From contig BTPP01000009.1 of assembly GCA_037102815.1 (NCBI GenBank), forward strand, positions 1 to 64,000: a DNA stretch of 64,000 nt, written 5' to 3'. The notes under the pieces were generated by a model, which saw nothing but the letters and a program-made list of their open reading frames with translations, made no database searches and was not told the DNA's origin. Positions 12,333 through 23,470 of the stretch are shown piece by piece. Within the stretch, counting starts at the first letter, position 1. Every line of letters begins with the position of its first letter. The translations under genes were made by a program, and so were the position numbers. Source of the DNA: Neurospora intermedia (lineage: Eukaryota; Ascomycota; Sordariomycetes; Sordariales; Sordariaceae).

Positions 12333-12337
12333 AGTTT
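12333..12337. repeat. Target site duplication AGTTT (left) of the inner Gypsy element
   Basis: AGTTT lies immediately before the left LTR and again immediately after the right LTR at 21,935-21,939. Confidence 0.85.
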
Positions 12338-12678
12338 TGTTAGGAGGCTAAGAGCCTATACTTAGAGGCACTCCAACGGCGGCTGCTCCGCTCTATCGGC
12401 CGAAGCGGTAGACCAACAACGGTAGCGCCTACATTGGGTTAGGCTCGTAGGAAGGATAATCCGGTACTACGTTGGGGCGTTAGATAAGTACGGGACTCTA
12501 TAACGCTCTTTAATAGATAAATAGAGTTTATATAAGGTATAAAAAAGGTTCAATATAGCGTAGCTTATTATAATCGGTAACTATTAATATATTTCTAAAT
12601 TAACCCCTAATTTACTATCCCCTACGTATAGCTACGACTATAGTTACTTTAGCCTACCCTTCGCCTATATTCCTAATA
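12338..12678 (+). repeat. 5' LTR of the inner Gypsy element
   Basis: 341 bp beginning TGTTAGGAGG and ending CCTAATA (CCTAACA in the partner copy). It is aligned along its length with 21,592-21,934, with differences nearly all transitions; this copy is the more RIP-shifted of the two. Confidence 0.9.
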
Positions 12679-15600
12679 AATTAATAACTCTTCCTCCGGG
12701 AATTAAGCCGGTACCGTTAAAATATATATATATAGCGGCCGGTTTATTTCTCGTACCGCCGAGGCTATTCTTCGTCCTTCTTGTACTATTACCCCTATAA
12801 TTACTACAATTAAAATAATTTAACCTCCTCCGCCTTTATTATAATAATATTAGCCTACTATAGAATCCGTCGAAGAAAATAATAATAAAGACTATCCCCC
12901 TATACCGCCCCAAACTCCCTATTCGTATCCTTAAATCTCGGAAACTAATAAGTTTATATATAAATAATAATTATTCGAATTCTAATTTACTATAATCAAA
13001 CTCCTCTTCAATTATTTCCCTTTATATATATTCTAATAGGAGTAGCTCGCTTTTATAAGCTTCGTCGAATAAGATTTAGTAGGAAATTACTCCCCTATCC
13101 CCGCCGGGTTCTATTATTAGGATTACCTTTTTTATAACTAAATTCGTATTTCTATTATACCTCTTTTTACTACCCCTTCGTCGGTGGCCGTCGCTACAAC
13201 TACCCCTTTACCAACTATAGTTACGCCGGCTTATACTAAATACTATTTTAAATATAATATTACTAAATTTACCGGCGAAAATTTCTTATAATTACGGAAT
13301 TACTTTTATAACGTCGACGTATACTTTTAAAAGTACCCCTGTACTTCCCTCTCGTTCGCTATTAATTATATTAAAAGTAATCCTAAAAATATATAAATTA
13401 AATATATATTAGTTCTCTATAGTAAACCTAAGTATAATATTATTTATAATATACCTACGTAGAACGACCTCCGTACTTTCTTAGAAATTAAATATAATAG
13501 TAATATTTAGGCTATTAAATAATCTATTCTCAATAAATTCGAACGTATATAGTAAAGCGCCTTAAAAACCGTTTGTAATTTCTATAACTACTATTATACT
13601 GAAGAACTCAATTTATTGTACAATTAACTAGAATATATTTGGGTTATTACGTAGGTTAATTAATTATACCCCCTTTTTAAATAAGGCGTCCTCTTAATAG
13701 CCGGTATTAATATAATAAATAAAGTAATAGCGTACGCGGAACGGTTAGAAGGCTTAGAGAGTATTAAACCGTCTATATTATATTACTAAAATTAAATATC
13801 TTTAAGGTATATTCTACTATCTTCTTCGTCTTTATACCCCCCTACTTCCGCTACGAATATCCTTCCTCCGTCGTTCTATAGTATTAACTCCTCCGATTTT
13901 CTCCGTTGCCCCCCTACCGCTTTTTAAATAAATCCTAATTTTATTTATTCCCTTTATTACTAGAAAAATTATATATATAACCGTTATACCCAACCGAAAT
14001 TACCGAATACTTACTACGAATATAGTATAATAGGTTATTTTACAACGGCGTACTAGAACCGAACTTATTATAATTATAGTTAAATTAGCTATTTAGTACG
14101 GAATTATACTATCCCTATAAATACCCCTTTATATAAAACGAACGTTAAATTAATTATAGTTAAAGTAGTAGCTATAACCGTTTAAAATAATATAGGTAGA
14201 TTATAATTATATTTAAAAATAAGGTTATTAGTAAAGATTTATAGAAATTAATAGAATATACGAAGGTTAATAAATTCGAACGTAGAATTAAACTTAATTA
14301 GTAGGTATTTATTCCCATCGAATATAAAAATTAATCCGGTACCCTATTGTCTTATTAATTTCTCTCTTTAGTTTATTCCTATATATAGTATAATTACCTA
14401 TCTTATTAAAATACGTAATTCCTATAATACTAAACGGACGAAACGAATTATTTTTATTATAATTAAATCTTTAGTTATAGAAATTATCTTCGGTTATTCC
14501 TAATTTTGTAAGTAGAATTCCAATATTAATTAATAGTAATAATCGTTTCGGTTTTGTATTAAAGCTAGCGATTTTATATTAAATATAGTATTGGCGAAGG
14601 AAATATATAACGTTATAATTATTTTAGTAGGGCTATAGTAGGATTTAATTTTACTATTAGATTCTTAGGAAATAGTAAGGGTAGAAGAGGGTTTCCGCCC
14701 TCCTATATATACGAATATTCTATTTAAAATTCCCTCTTCTTTAGCGTCCGAATTCGCAACCCTACTTATTATATTAGAATTGGCCGAAATACTTCTAGTC
14801 CCTACTCCCCTAATAAAGGTCTTTCGGGTAATATTTAATAGCGTTTACCCTACCCTAATACCCCCTATAGAATTAGCGCTACTATAATTTTTAAAATTAT
14901 TAAAAGAAATTAAAAGCGAACCTACTATTCCTAAGCCGATTATTTTATTAGAGTATAAAGAATTTTAATTAATATTCGAAGCTTCGGTTATATTCTTACC
15001 CTAATACGATTGGTTAAAATATTATATTAATTTAGTCGAAGGGGAGTCGGCGCTTTAAGGACCGATTTATACGTTGAATGTTAAAAAATTAGAAGTATTA
15101 CGTAAATAGTTAATAAAAGTACTTTAAAAGGGATAGATTCGTCCTTTTATTAATTTAGTAGGCGCCCCTATTATTTTTATTCTAAAGAAGGGTAGAAAAT
15201 TAAAGTTCTATATTAATTTTAGAGCGTTAAATAAAGTTATAAAGAAAAATCGGATAGTGTTACCCCTTATTTAAGAAATTCTAAATCGGTTATTATTAGC
15301 TAAAATCTTTACTAAATTAAATTTAAAGGACGTATACTATAGGATTCGGATTCGGGAGGGAAACGAGGAGAAGACGGCCTTTCGTACGAAGTACGAATAC
15401 TACGAATTCTTAATTATACCGATAAGGTTAGTAAATACGCTAGCGATATTTTAAACGTATATTAATAATATATTAGTAGGGCTAATAAATATAATATATA
15501 TTATTTACTTTAATAATATCCTAATTTATAGTAAGAACGAAGAAGACTATATTAATTATATTAAAGAAGTCTTTTAACGGCTATAAAATCGGGACCTCTA

Positions 15601-18304
15601 TATAAACCTAAGTAAGTATAAATTCTATATAAAGAGGGTATTGTTCTTAGGATATATCGTTTCCCTAGAGGGTATATCGATAAATTTAGAAAGGGTTATA
15701 ATAATCGTAGAATAGGAAGCCCTAGCGAGCGTTTATAATATCTAAATCTTCCTAAGGTTTATAGGATTCTATTAACGCTTTGTAATATTATATTCTAAAG
15801 TAATTACACCCCTAATAAAATTATTAAAAGGTAATAAATAGAGGCCGTTCGAATTTATAAAAGAAGTGAGGGAAGCGTTTATAGAATTTAAAAAACTATT
15901 TTAAGAAGTTCCTATATTATACTACTTTAACCTAGCGTTATAAATCCGAATAGAAATAGATATATTAAACTTCGCAATTAGAATAGTTCTTATATAATTA
16001 TATAATAATAGGTAGTACCTAGTAATTTTCTTTTCAAAGAAAAAGTCGTTGGAAGAAATAAGATATAGGGTTGAGGATAGAGAATTATTAGTAATTATAA
16101 GAGTATTAAAAGTATAAAAATAATATTTATTATATATAAATAAACTATTCCTAATAATTATAAATTATTTAAATTTATAGTATTTTTAAAATAAGGAGTA
16201 GGCTAATATAAAGTAGAATTAGTAGGCGTTGGAGTTAGCGGTATATAATTTCGGGATTAAGTATCGGCCGGGAAAGTTAAATCCGGCGGATAGGTTATTA
16301 AGGAAATTATAATTGCGAAGAGAAGAATTAAAAATAGGGGGTGATTATTTATTAATAAAAATTATTAAAGGAAGTAAAGAGAAGGGCTGGGCGATAAAGG
16401 AAGGTTAGGTATTAAGAGTACTAGTAAAATAGGTAATTTTAATTAGAAAAGAGGTTTGGAGGATAGCGGTAAAGGAAAGGGAATAGCGATAGGATATAAG
16501 TAAAATAGAAGAAGGTTAAATATTAGAGGATAAAGGAATTGAATTATAAAAAGAAAGGCGGAATTTAAAGGAAGATAGTAAAATAAATAAGGAGGGGAGA
16601 AAGTAAAAGGAGGTTGAAGGTAATAATAGAAAGGATAGAATAGCGAGGAAGAGGGTAAGGTTTATAAGTAAAGCTACTATTAAATTAGGGAGGGAGAATA
16701 AAAGTATTATAATAAGGAATATAGGCGGGTATACAGTAGTAGTAAAGGTATAAAAGGACGAAGAGTAGCTATTATTATTAAAATAATAATTATTAGAAGT
16801 ATAGAAGGAAGATTTATTTATTATTAAGGAAATATAGAAGAATAACGAAGGGAGGAAATAGGTAAAGAATTAAAAGATAGAGGAAAACGGAACTCTATAG
16901 TATTGATATTAAATCTATATTCTAGAACGTATACGGGCCGAGCTATTCTATACTTATTATAATATAGCGACGGCCGGATACCCGGATTAAAGGAAAACGT
17001 TGAAATATATTAGTTAATTCTACTACTAGCCTACTATTACGACCGACGTTGAAATATATATTTATAAATATCTAATATATTAGAAGGCTAAACCCTATAA
17101 TTATCAATTATATAGACTATTAGGGTCGCTACTTATTTTTACTATCCCCTAGTAAAATATTTTATATAATTTTATTACTAAGTTACTAAAATTATTCGAC
17201 CCTATATCTAATTAGACCTATAATATAATTTTTATTATTATCAACCGTTTTACTAAGTACACTTTATATATCCCTATATAGAAGACGATCGACGTCCGGT
17301 AATTTATATTCCTCTTCTAGTAATATATCTTTTAATAATTTAGCCTTCCGGATTCTATTGTATTGGATAGAGGTAGCCTTTTTATAAATTAATTTTAGAA
17401 AATTTATTATAAACTCTTAAATATTTATAAATGCTTTAATACAGTTTAATACCCCTAGACGGACGGATAAATAGAGAGGTAGAATTAGAATTTAGAATTA
17501 TACCTTCGGATTTTCTATAATATAGAATAGATTGATTGGGCCGAAAAAATTACGTTTATATAGTAGACGTATAATAATTATTTCTATATTATTATTAGAA
17601 AGTCCTTTTTAGAGTTACTCTTCGGGTATTATTTTCGGGGATTAGCGGATTTAGAGCGAGGGCGAAGGATAGTCCTTCCTATAGTAATTACTAACCGAAT
17701 TAATAAATTATTTTGTAGGCGGTTAGAAATTGTAGTAATTTTAGAGGTTATTAATTAGGGGTATACGAAATAATATAATAAAGTTCGGAAGTTAAAGGAA
17801 TTCGACGTTGGAAGTTAAGTTCTATTTAATACGAAGTATATTAAATAATGCTATTTAAGCGTTAAGTTAATAAATAAATTTTTAAAACCCTTCTAAATTA
17901 TTAAAATTATTAGGGAAAAGAGGATAGCCTACTAATTTATATTCTCTATATATTACTATATCTACCTAATATTCTTTATTACCCTACTAAAACCGTACTA
18001 TAGAGATCCCGCTATAGCAACGCTATAAAAGGAAATTATAAATATTAAGGAAGATAATATTTAGTATAAAGTTGAAGCGATTATAAAGTATTATAGATCC
18101 GGCCGCTAACGTTAATTTTAAGTTAAATAGAAAGGGTATTTGGACGACGAGAATTCGTAGGTTTTATAGGAAGATATAAATTGCCTGGACTTTCTTAAAG
18201 AATATAAAATTAGGGAGATATAGCGGTAGTATACTAGCGGCGGGCCGATTATTAGGTCGATAAAAATTAATTAAATAGAGGTAGGAGAATAGTAATTATT
18301 AAGA

Positions 18305-18690
18305 GACGTAAAATAAAAATATAAAATATAAATATAAAATATAAAACGTAAATATAAAATATAGATGTAAAATGTAAGATATAAATATAAAACGTAAATA
18401 TAGGATAAAGATATAAAGTGTAAAGTAAAAATATAAAGTAAAAATATAAAAGCAAAAATATAAAGTAGAGACGTAAAACGTAGATGTAAAATGTAAATAT
18501 AAAACGTAGATATAAAATACAAAATAAAAATATAAAATAATAATATAAAAGTAGAGATATAAAGTAAAGATATAAAGCGGAGATATAAAGTAGAAATATA
18601 AAGTAGAGATATAAAATGTAAATATAAAACGTAAATATAAGACGTAAAACGTAAATATAAAATGTAAATATAAAATATAGAATAAAAATA
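18305..18690. repeat. AT-rich minisatellite of about 12 bp units (TAAAATATAAAT)
   Basis: Roughly 30 degenerate units of ATAAAATATA/ATAAAACGTA. It lies just downstream of the inner Gypsy chromodomain. Reverse-strand open frames over it are low-complexity translations rich in Tyr, Phe and Ile and are not genes. Confidence 0.8.
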
Positions 18691-19339
18691 CTAAATAGAA
18701 CGAGAAGATAGGAGGGGAAGATAGTTTAGATTTATTATAGAAAATTAATAAAGTACTAGGAAGAGTATAATTTGTATTATTTATTATTATTCTAAATAAA
18801 AAAATCCTTAGTAGCGTCCGCTATTATTAATATAGGATTAGAATTTACAATTTTAGGAAGAATATTCCTACGTACTACCGTATTTATTAATAACGTTTAT
18901 AAATACCGCTTTATATTATTTATTTATAATCCTCCCGTACGAATTCTAATAATTCGTCCAACTTTCTATCTAATAATACTAGCTTTTTATTAACCGATTA
19001 ACGCTAAGGATTATAATTACAACCGGGGGAGGGGGGGACCCGAATAGGAATATTCAATATAGAAATATTTATAGGGGAGTTAATAGGGGCTATTGGATCG
19101 ATATTAGTATTAGTATTACTAATATTACAGTAGTTTAATTTCGAATAGCCTTTATAAGTAAAATTAGAAGTACGAAGCATCTTAAATAATATTATAAGGA
19201 GATTATTATTAATTAAATATATTTATATAGTTGTTTAAAATACTATTACGGAACGTTATAACTATTATAGGAAGGGGGTAGGTAGAAGGCTATTAGTATT
19301 AGTAAGGCGTATAATTTTAATTACTACATTTTATATAGC

Positions 19340-19449
19340 GTTTTACAAATTGCAAATACTATAGGGGACTTCGAGTATATAGCGGCGTAGCGATAGCGAA
19401 TATTGCAATATTTCGTTGAATTCTGGAAGAAAAAGATATTAGCGAAGTG

Positions 19450-19498
<49 letters not shown>

Positions 19499-19560
19499 AA
19501 ACGTACCTTTAGTTTGGCAAATATTCTAGCCAATCTTTTCAAAAACTTTACGCAAATTTA
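19340..19560. other. Less-mutated segment with a 46-base poly(A) run
   Basis: A local stretch retains CpA and TpG and contains 46 consecutive A residues at 19,450-19,495. GCAAATA occurs on both sides (near 19,353 and 19,518), which could be a short target duplication of a poly(A)-tailed retroposon, but I cannot recognise a SINE or processed-gene body. Open frames rich in Phe or Lys here are homopolymer artefacts. Confidence 0.45.
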
Positions 19561-19639
19561 AAGCTAGAGTACTTACAAATATTTAAGCGAGAATAATATT
19601 ATATCCTAAATAAATAAGGGGACGGATATTATTAGAAAA

Positions 19640-20300
19640 TAAAAAAGAGAATAATTAAATAAAGGTTAATAGTAGGTATAAGGTAAGAGGAAGGGGAGGA
19701 CGGAATAGAAAAAGGAAAATAAAGAAAGGAAATAAATATATTAATTAAACATTTTAAAGAAGCGGGGGTTAATATATAAATATATAATAGTAAAATATAT
19801 ATTTACAAAGGGGGTAGGCGTAAGCAAGGGGGGGGCGGATATAATAGTAAAAATAAGGATAGGAAAAGGAAAAAGAGGAGAAGTAAAGAGAATAGGTAGA
19901 AGGAACGTTATATAAATAAAGGAGGAGGTTTTTATACAAATATAAATTAAAATAAGTAAATATAATTCTAAGTAGGCGAATATAAAATAATATAAAGTAA
20001 AAGAATTATTAGGTAATTATATAGGCAATAAGAAAAAGCGAATAGGAGGATAAAATAAGGGTAATAGTTAAAAGGGGAAGGATAGGATAATTAAGTAGTA
20101 GGACGGCCGCGAAGAAATAGGAGAGAAGGACGAAAGTAGGAAAGTATATAATTCGGGTTATAGTAGGGAGAGTAGGGATAGCGGTTAAGAGTTATACTAT
20201 TGGGATAAAAAAATAATATAGAGGAAGAGGCGAAGATAATAGAAGAGTAATTAAGAAGGTATAATATAAGCGAGGGGGTTTATAGTAAGGATAGTATTTA
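19640..20300. other. Purine-rich, strand-asymmetric stretch without a gene
   Basis: The plus strand is dominated by A and G (AGGAAGGGGAGGACGG, GGAAAATAAAGAAAGGAA and similar) for several hundred bases within the inner Gypsy 3' noncoding region. No open frame of substance exists on either strand. Confidence 0.6.
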
Positions 20301-20619
20301 GAATTATAGGAAGCGAGGGAAGAAAGCTAAAGTCCCGAGGATGGAATTTATAAGGAGGGGGATCGTATTTAAGTATCGTAGTAAATTATAGTAGGCGCAA
20401 ACTATAGAGAGTACTATATAAGCGGAATTCCGGGGGTTAATTATAATAGTATTCCTAAAGTATATAGGAGGTTTAGCGAGAAGCGTTTCGGGGTTTAATT
20501 ACGTAAGTATCCTATAGTAAGTATAAACAATAGAGGGTATCTAGCGAAAATATTAGGCCGCGCAGCGGACGTTAATAATTGAAAGTATCCTACGAGAGGA
20601 ATGAAAGGGCGTTAACATC

Positions 20620-20880
20620 CTAAGGGGCTTATTAATACTCTTAAATTTAATATAGCGCCCGTTATTAAGCAAAATAATATTCGCTACCTCGTATACCTAC
20701 TAAGTATTAGTCTTAGTAACGGTCGGGAATCTAACTATATATAGGCATCCGAAGGTACTTATTAATATTCGTAAATTTAGTATAATACCCGTCGTTAAGT
20801 AAATTAATATTTACTACCTTATATATTTATTAAACGTTAATTTAAGTAATAATTGGGAATTTAATTAATTCTTTATATTG
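20620..20880. repeat. Two tandem units of about 130 bp in the inner Gypsy 3' region
   Basis: Two consecutive copies share the blocks CTTATTAATA-TC-TAAATTTA, CCCGT-GTTAAG-AA and ACTA-GTATT/ACTACCTTATA. They differ mainly by transitions. Noncoding. Confidence 0.65.
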
Positions 20881-20904
20881 GATACCGGTTTTATACTTAT
20901 ATTT

Positions 20905-21375
20905 AGAATTTAAGGGAATAGATATTATAATACCGATATTCTAGCGGGCGGTTCGCCGTATTAGGAGCTTATAAAAATGGATATTATAATACCGATATTC
21001 TAGCGGGCGGCTCGTTATATTAGGAATTTATAAAAATAGATATTATAATACTAATATTCTAATAGGCGGCTTACTATATTTAGAGCTTATAAGAATAGAT
21101 ATCCTAATACTAAAGTTCTAGTAAACGGCTCGCTACCTTTAGAATTTACGAGAATAGATATTACAATACTAATATTCTAGCGGGCGGCTTCGGGTCTGTA
21201 TTTAGAGTTCGCGAAAATAGATATTATAATACTGATATTTTAGTAGACAATTTCGGGCCTGCAATTAGAATTTATAAGAATAGATATTACAATACCGACC
21301 TTTTAGCGGGTAGTTTCGTATTTATATTAGGAACTCGTAGGAATAGATATTATTATACTAATATTCTAACGGGCG
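20905..21375. repeat. Tandem array of about eight units near 60 bp
   Basis: Each unit starts with AATAGATATTATAATACCGATATTCTAG-like sequence (written here only in part), followed by CGGGCGGCT and a variable tail of 20-30 bp ending in a TTATAAGAATAG-type motif. Units differ by RIP-type transitions and small length changes. The array lies between pol and the 3' LTR of the inner Gypsy element. Spacers are not unique and of equal length, so it is not a CRISPR. Confidence 0.8.
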
Positions 21376-21591
21376 GTTTATAAACGGAGGAGCGGCTATA
21401 ATATTTAAGATATAGCGTCGGTAACCGTTATAAATAACGGTTTATTAAATTAGTAGATAAGGATAATAATATAGTTTAATAATATAATTTAATAATACTA
21501 TAATAGTATAATACTAACGCCCTCCGCTATTTGACCGGGATTTATTATAAATTATAAAAGTTCCAAAGACGGAACCTATAAGGGGGGGGGT

Positions 21592-21934
21592 TGTATTAGG
21601 AGGCTAAGAACCTATATTTAGAAGTACTCTAACGGCGGCTATTCCGCTCCATCGGCCGAAGCGGTAGATTAACAATAATAGCGCCTATATCGGGTTAAGC
21701 TTGTAGGAAAGATAATCTAGTACTGCGTCGGGGCGCTAAACGAGTACGGGATTTTATAATGCTCCTTAGCGGATGGATAGAGTTTGTACAAAGTATAAAA
21801 GAAGTTCAACGTAGCGTAATTTATTATAGTTAGTAACTATCAATACATCTCTAGATTGACCCCTAACTTGCCGTCCCCTACGTATAGCCACGACCGTAGT
21901 CACTTCAGCCTACCCTTCGCCTACGTTCCTAACA
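21592..21934 (+). repeat. 3' LTR of the inner Gypsy element
   Basis: 343 bp starting TGTATTAGGAGG and ending CCTAACA, preceded by a G-rich polypurine tract and followed by the AGTTT duplication. It retains more C and CpA than the 5' copy. Confidence 0.9.
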
Positions 21935-22926
21935 AGTTTAAGGGTCGAAGACACTACTATCGGAGGATTAAATTAATTACAATATAACTAAAACCTAAAT
22001 CTTTCTATTAAAATAGGAGTAAATATAAAAGAATTATACTTTAGTATTACTAATAGCCTTACTATTAAGCCTAAACTTTATACGAATTATAAGTAGCTAA
22101 ATCTCAAAGGAGAAGTTAATTCCGGTAAACTTATTAATATCGAACAATTTTACTTTAAAAGTAAACGCTTTACTAACGGTCTTAACTAATAAAAAGAACT
22201 TCTTATTAAGGATATTTATATTGGATAATATACTTTAAATAATTTTCTTTATATACTAGATCGTAACGTTATAATTAGTAAGAACTTACTTAGGTATAAG
22301 CGCCTAAGCCTATTATTAATTTACATCCGCTATAGTAATAAATTATTGAAAGTAATAAATTATAAAGGTATAGTTGTACAAATAAGCGTGCTTTAGTAGT
22401 AAATAGCTAAATAAAACAATATCGATTATCGAAATAAAGAAGAGAAAAAATAGGTACCTTCTAAAGTAAGTAGGTTAAACTACCTTTTAAAGGTAATAAA
22501 ATAAAAAAAGTAAATATTAAATACAATTTAATAAGATTAGAGAAGTAAATAATTGAAACAATACTAATTGACTAGTATTAATAATATAATTGTATAAGAA
22601 TAAAAAAAAAGAAATTCCGGGTTCTAAACCTCTCCGCTAGCACAGCGAATCTTAGGGTTATATATAATCCTCTACTTTTAATTATAAACCTTCTAACGTA
22701 CTAATAACGTAGTCCACGTAACACTTTACGTATCTCGTATTAAGGCTAAACCCAGTAAGGCAGCAAGCGCCCCACTCAATTACGTACAAAAATCGGGTTC
22801 CGTCGGTCGGATAAATGTTAATATAGTACGGCCTTACTCTCAGCGGTACTAATCGAAGAAAGAGAAATTATAATTGCTAATTAGCTAAGCGCATTCGACT
22901 AATTAAAAAAGGGATAGTTAATTAAG

Positions 22927-23223
22927 TATTACAGTACGTAGACTAGGCAAGTGGTTAGCACTACTAATTTAACGAATATAATAAATAATTAACTATAGGG
23001 AGTAAAAGAAAAGGAGGAAGTACTAGCTTTGGCTAGTACAATTAAATAGAACAACGAAGTAGGTCCCGAGAAGGGATACAGCCAATTAAATACTAAAGTC
23101 GAATATAATACGGATATACCCAACTAAAGGGCGCAAATAAGAGCACGGGCCACGGGAGTGGCCTTAGCAATCTTGGCAAGACCCAGCAAGCAATACAGCA
23201 AGCAGTCTGGCTCAGCTATAACA
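22927..23223 (-). repeat. LTR (5') of the gag-only element
   Basis: 297 bp ending CTATAACA and followed by CTAAC. It is the better preserved partner of 11,275-11,571, with clear CpA-containing blocks such as GACCCAGCAAGCAATACAGC. Confidence 0.85.
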
Positions 23224-23228
23224 CTAAC

Positions 23229-23470
23229 CTCCTCCTAAATTAAAGATTTACTAATAATTAGCCGCCTACTATTAAGGTCGAAGGAAAATTAAAATTCTAA
23301 ATTAAAGAGATTTTATACGCTAATATTATAAAAAAATGTAAAAGAGTAATTAAAAAAGTCCTAGTAAAATAGAAAGGGTATTAGGATTTAATTTAGGAAT
23401 TATTATAGAAGTTTTTAGAAATAATAGCGTTAAACTAATTTAAAATAAAGTACGGCCTAATAGTAATAAA
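23229..23470 (+). mobile_element. Outer chromovirus, 3' part with chromodomain
   Basis: After the right LTR and its duplication, the plus-strand reading of the outer element resumes with a proline-rich start and a chromodomain-like stretch containing VLVKWKGY-type sequence near 23,350. It therefore continues the pol that stops at 11,269. The element is RIP-damaged. The true 3' end and LTR were not located; it may extend to about 25.2 kb. Confidence 0.65.

Larger units (their letters stand above)
12338..21934 (+). mobile_element. Inner Ty3/Gypsy chromovirus fossil, 9.6 kb, structurally complete but broken
   Basis: LTRs of 341 and 343 bp (TGTTAGG..CCTAACA type ends) flank a plus-strand gag-pol. 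Recognisable parts in order are a gag-like zone (about 13,230-14,200), protease region (about 14,500-14,900), reverse transcriptase (about 15,170-15,720), RNase H (about 15,950-16,200), integrase (about 16,900-17,900) and a chromodomain (about 18,060-18,200). A long noncoding 3' region with several tandem repeats follows. A polypurine tract precedes the right LTR at 21,581-21,590. RIP has broken it in many dozens of places. Both LTRs and the AGTTT duplication survive, so it is the youngest of the three nested elements. Confidence 0.85.
11275..23223 (-). mobile_element. LTR element with gag but no visible pol, interrupted by a nested Gypsy element
   Basis: Two 297-bp direct repeats bound this element, with a matching CTAAC duplication outside. 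Subtracting the Gypsy element nested at 12,333-21,939, only about 1.75 kb of interior remains. On the minus strand the part at about 11,600-12,330 reads as a Gag-like domain. A G-rich polypurine tract sits next to the left LTR on that strand, so the left LTR is the 3' one. The roughly 1 kb leader at 21,940-22,926 has no clear gene. It is RIP-damaged with many breaks. It inserted into the outer chromovirus and is therefore younger than it. Confidence 0.75.

Noticed and set aside
18267-18522. Two overlapping minus-strand open frames rich in Tyr, Phe, Ile and Leu
   Set aside because: They are translations of the TAAAATATAAAT minisatellite and have low-complexity composition only.
19324-19542. 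Minus-strand open frame with a long Phe run
   Set aside because: It is created by the 46-base poly(A) run; no domain or codon pattern.
20905-21375. Regular repeats suggestive of CRISPR
   Set aside because: The organism is a fungus, the units are directly adjacent with degenerate tails rather than unique equal spacers, and no cas-like genes exist.
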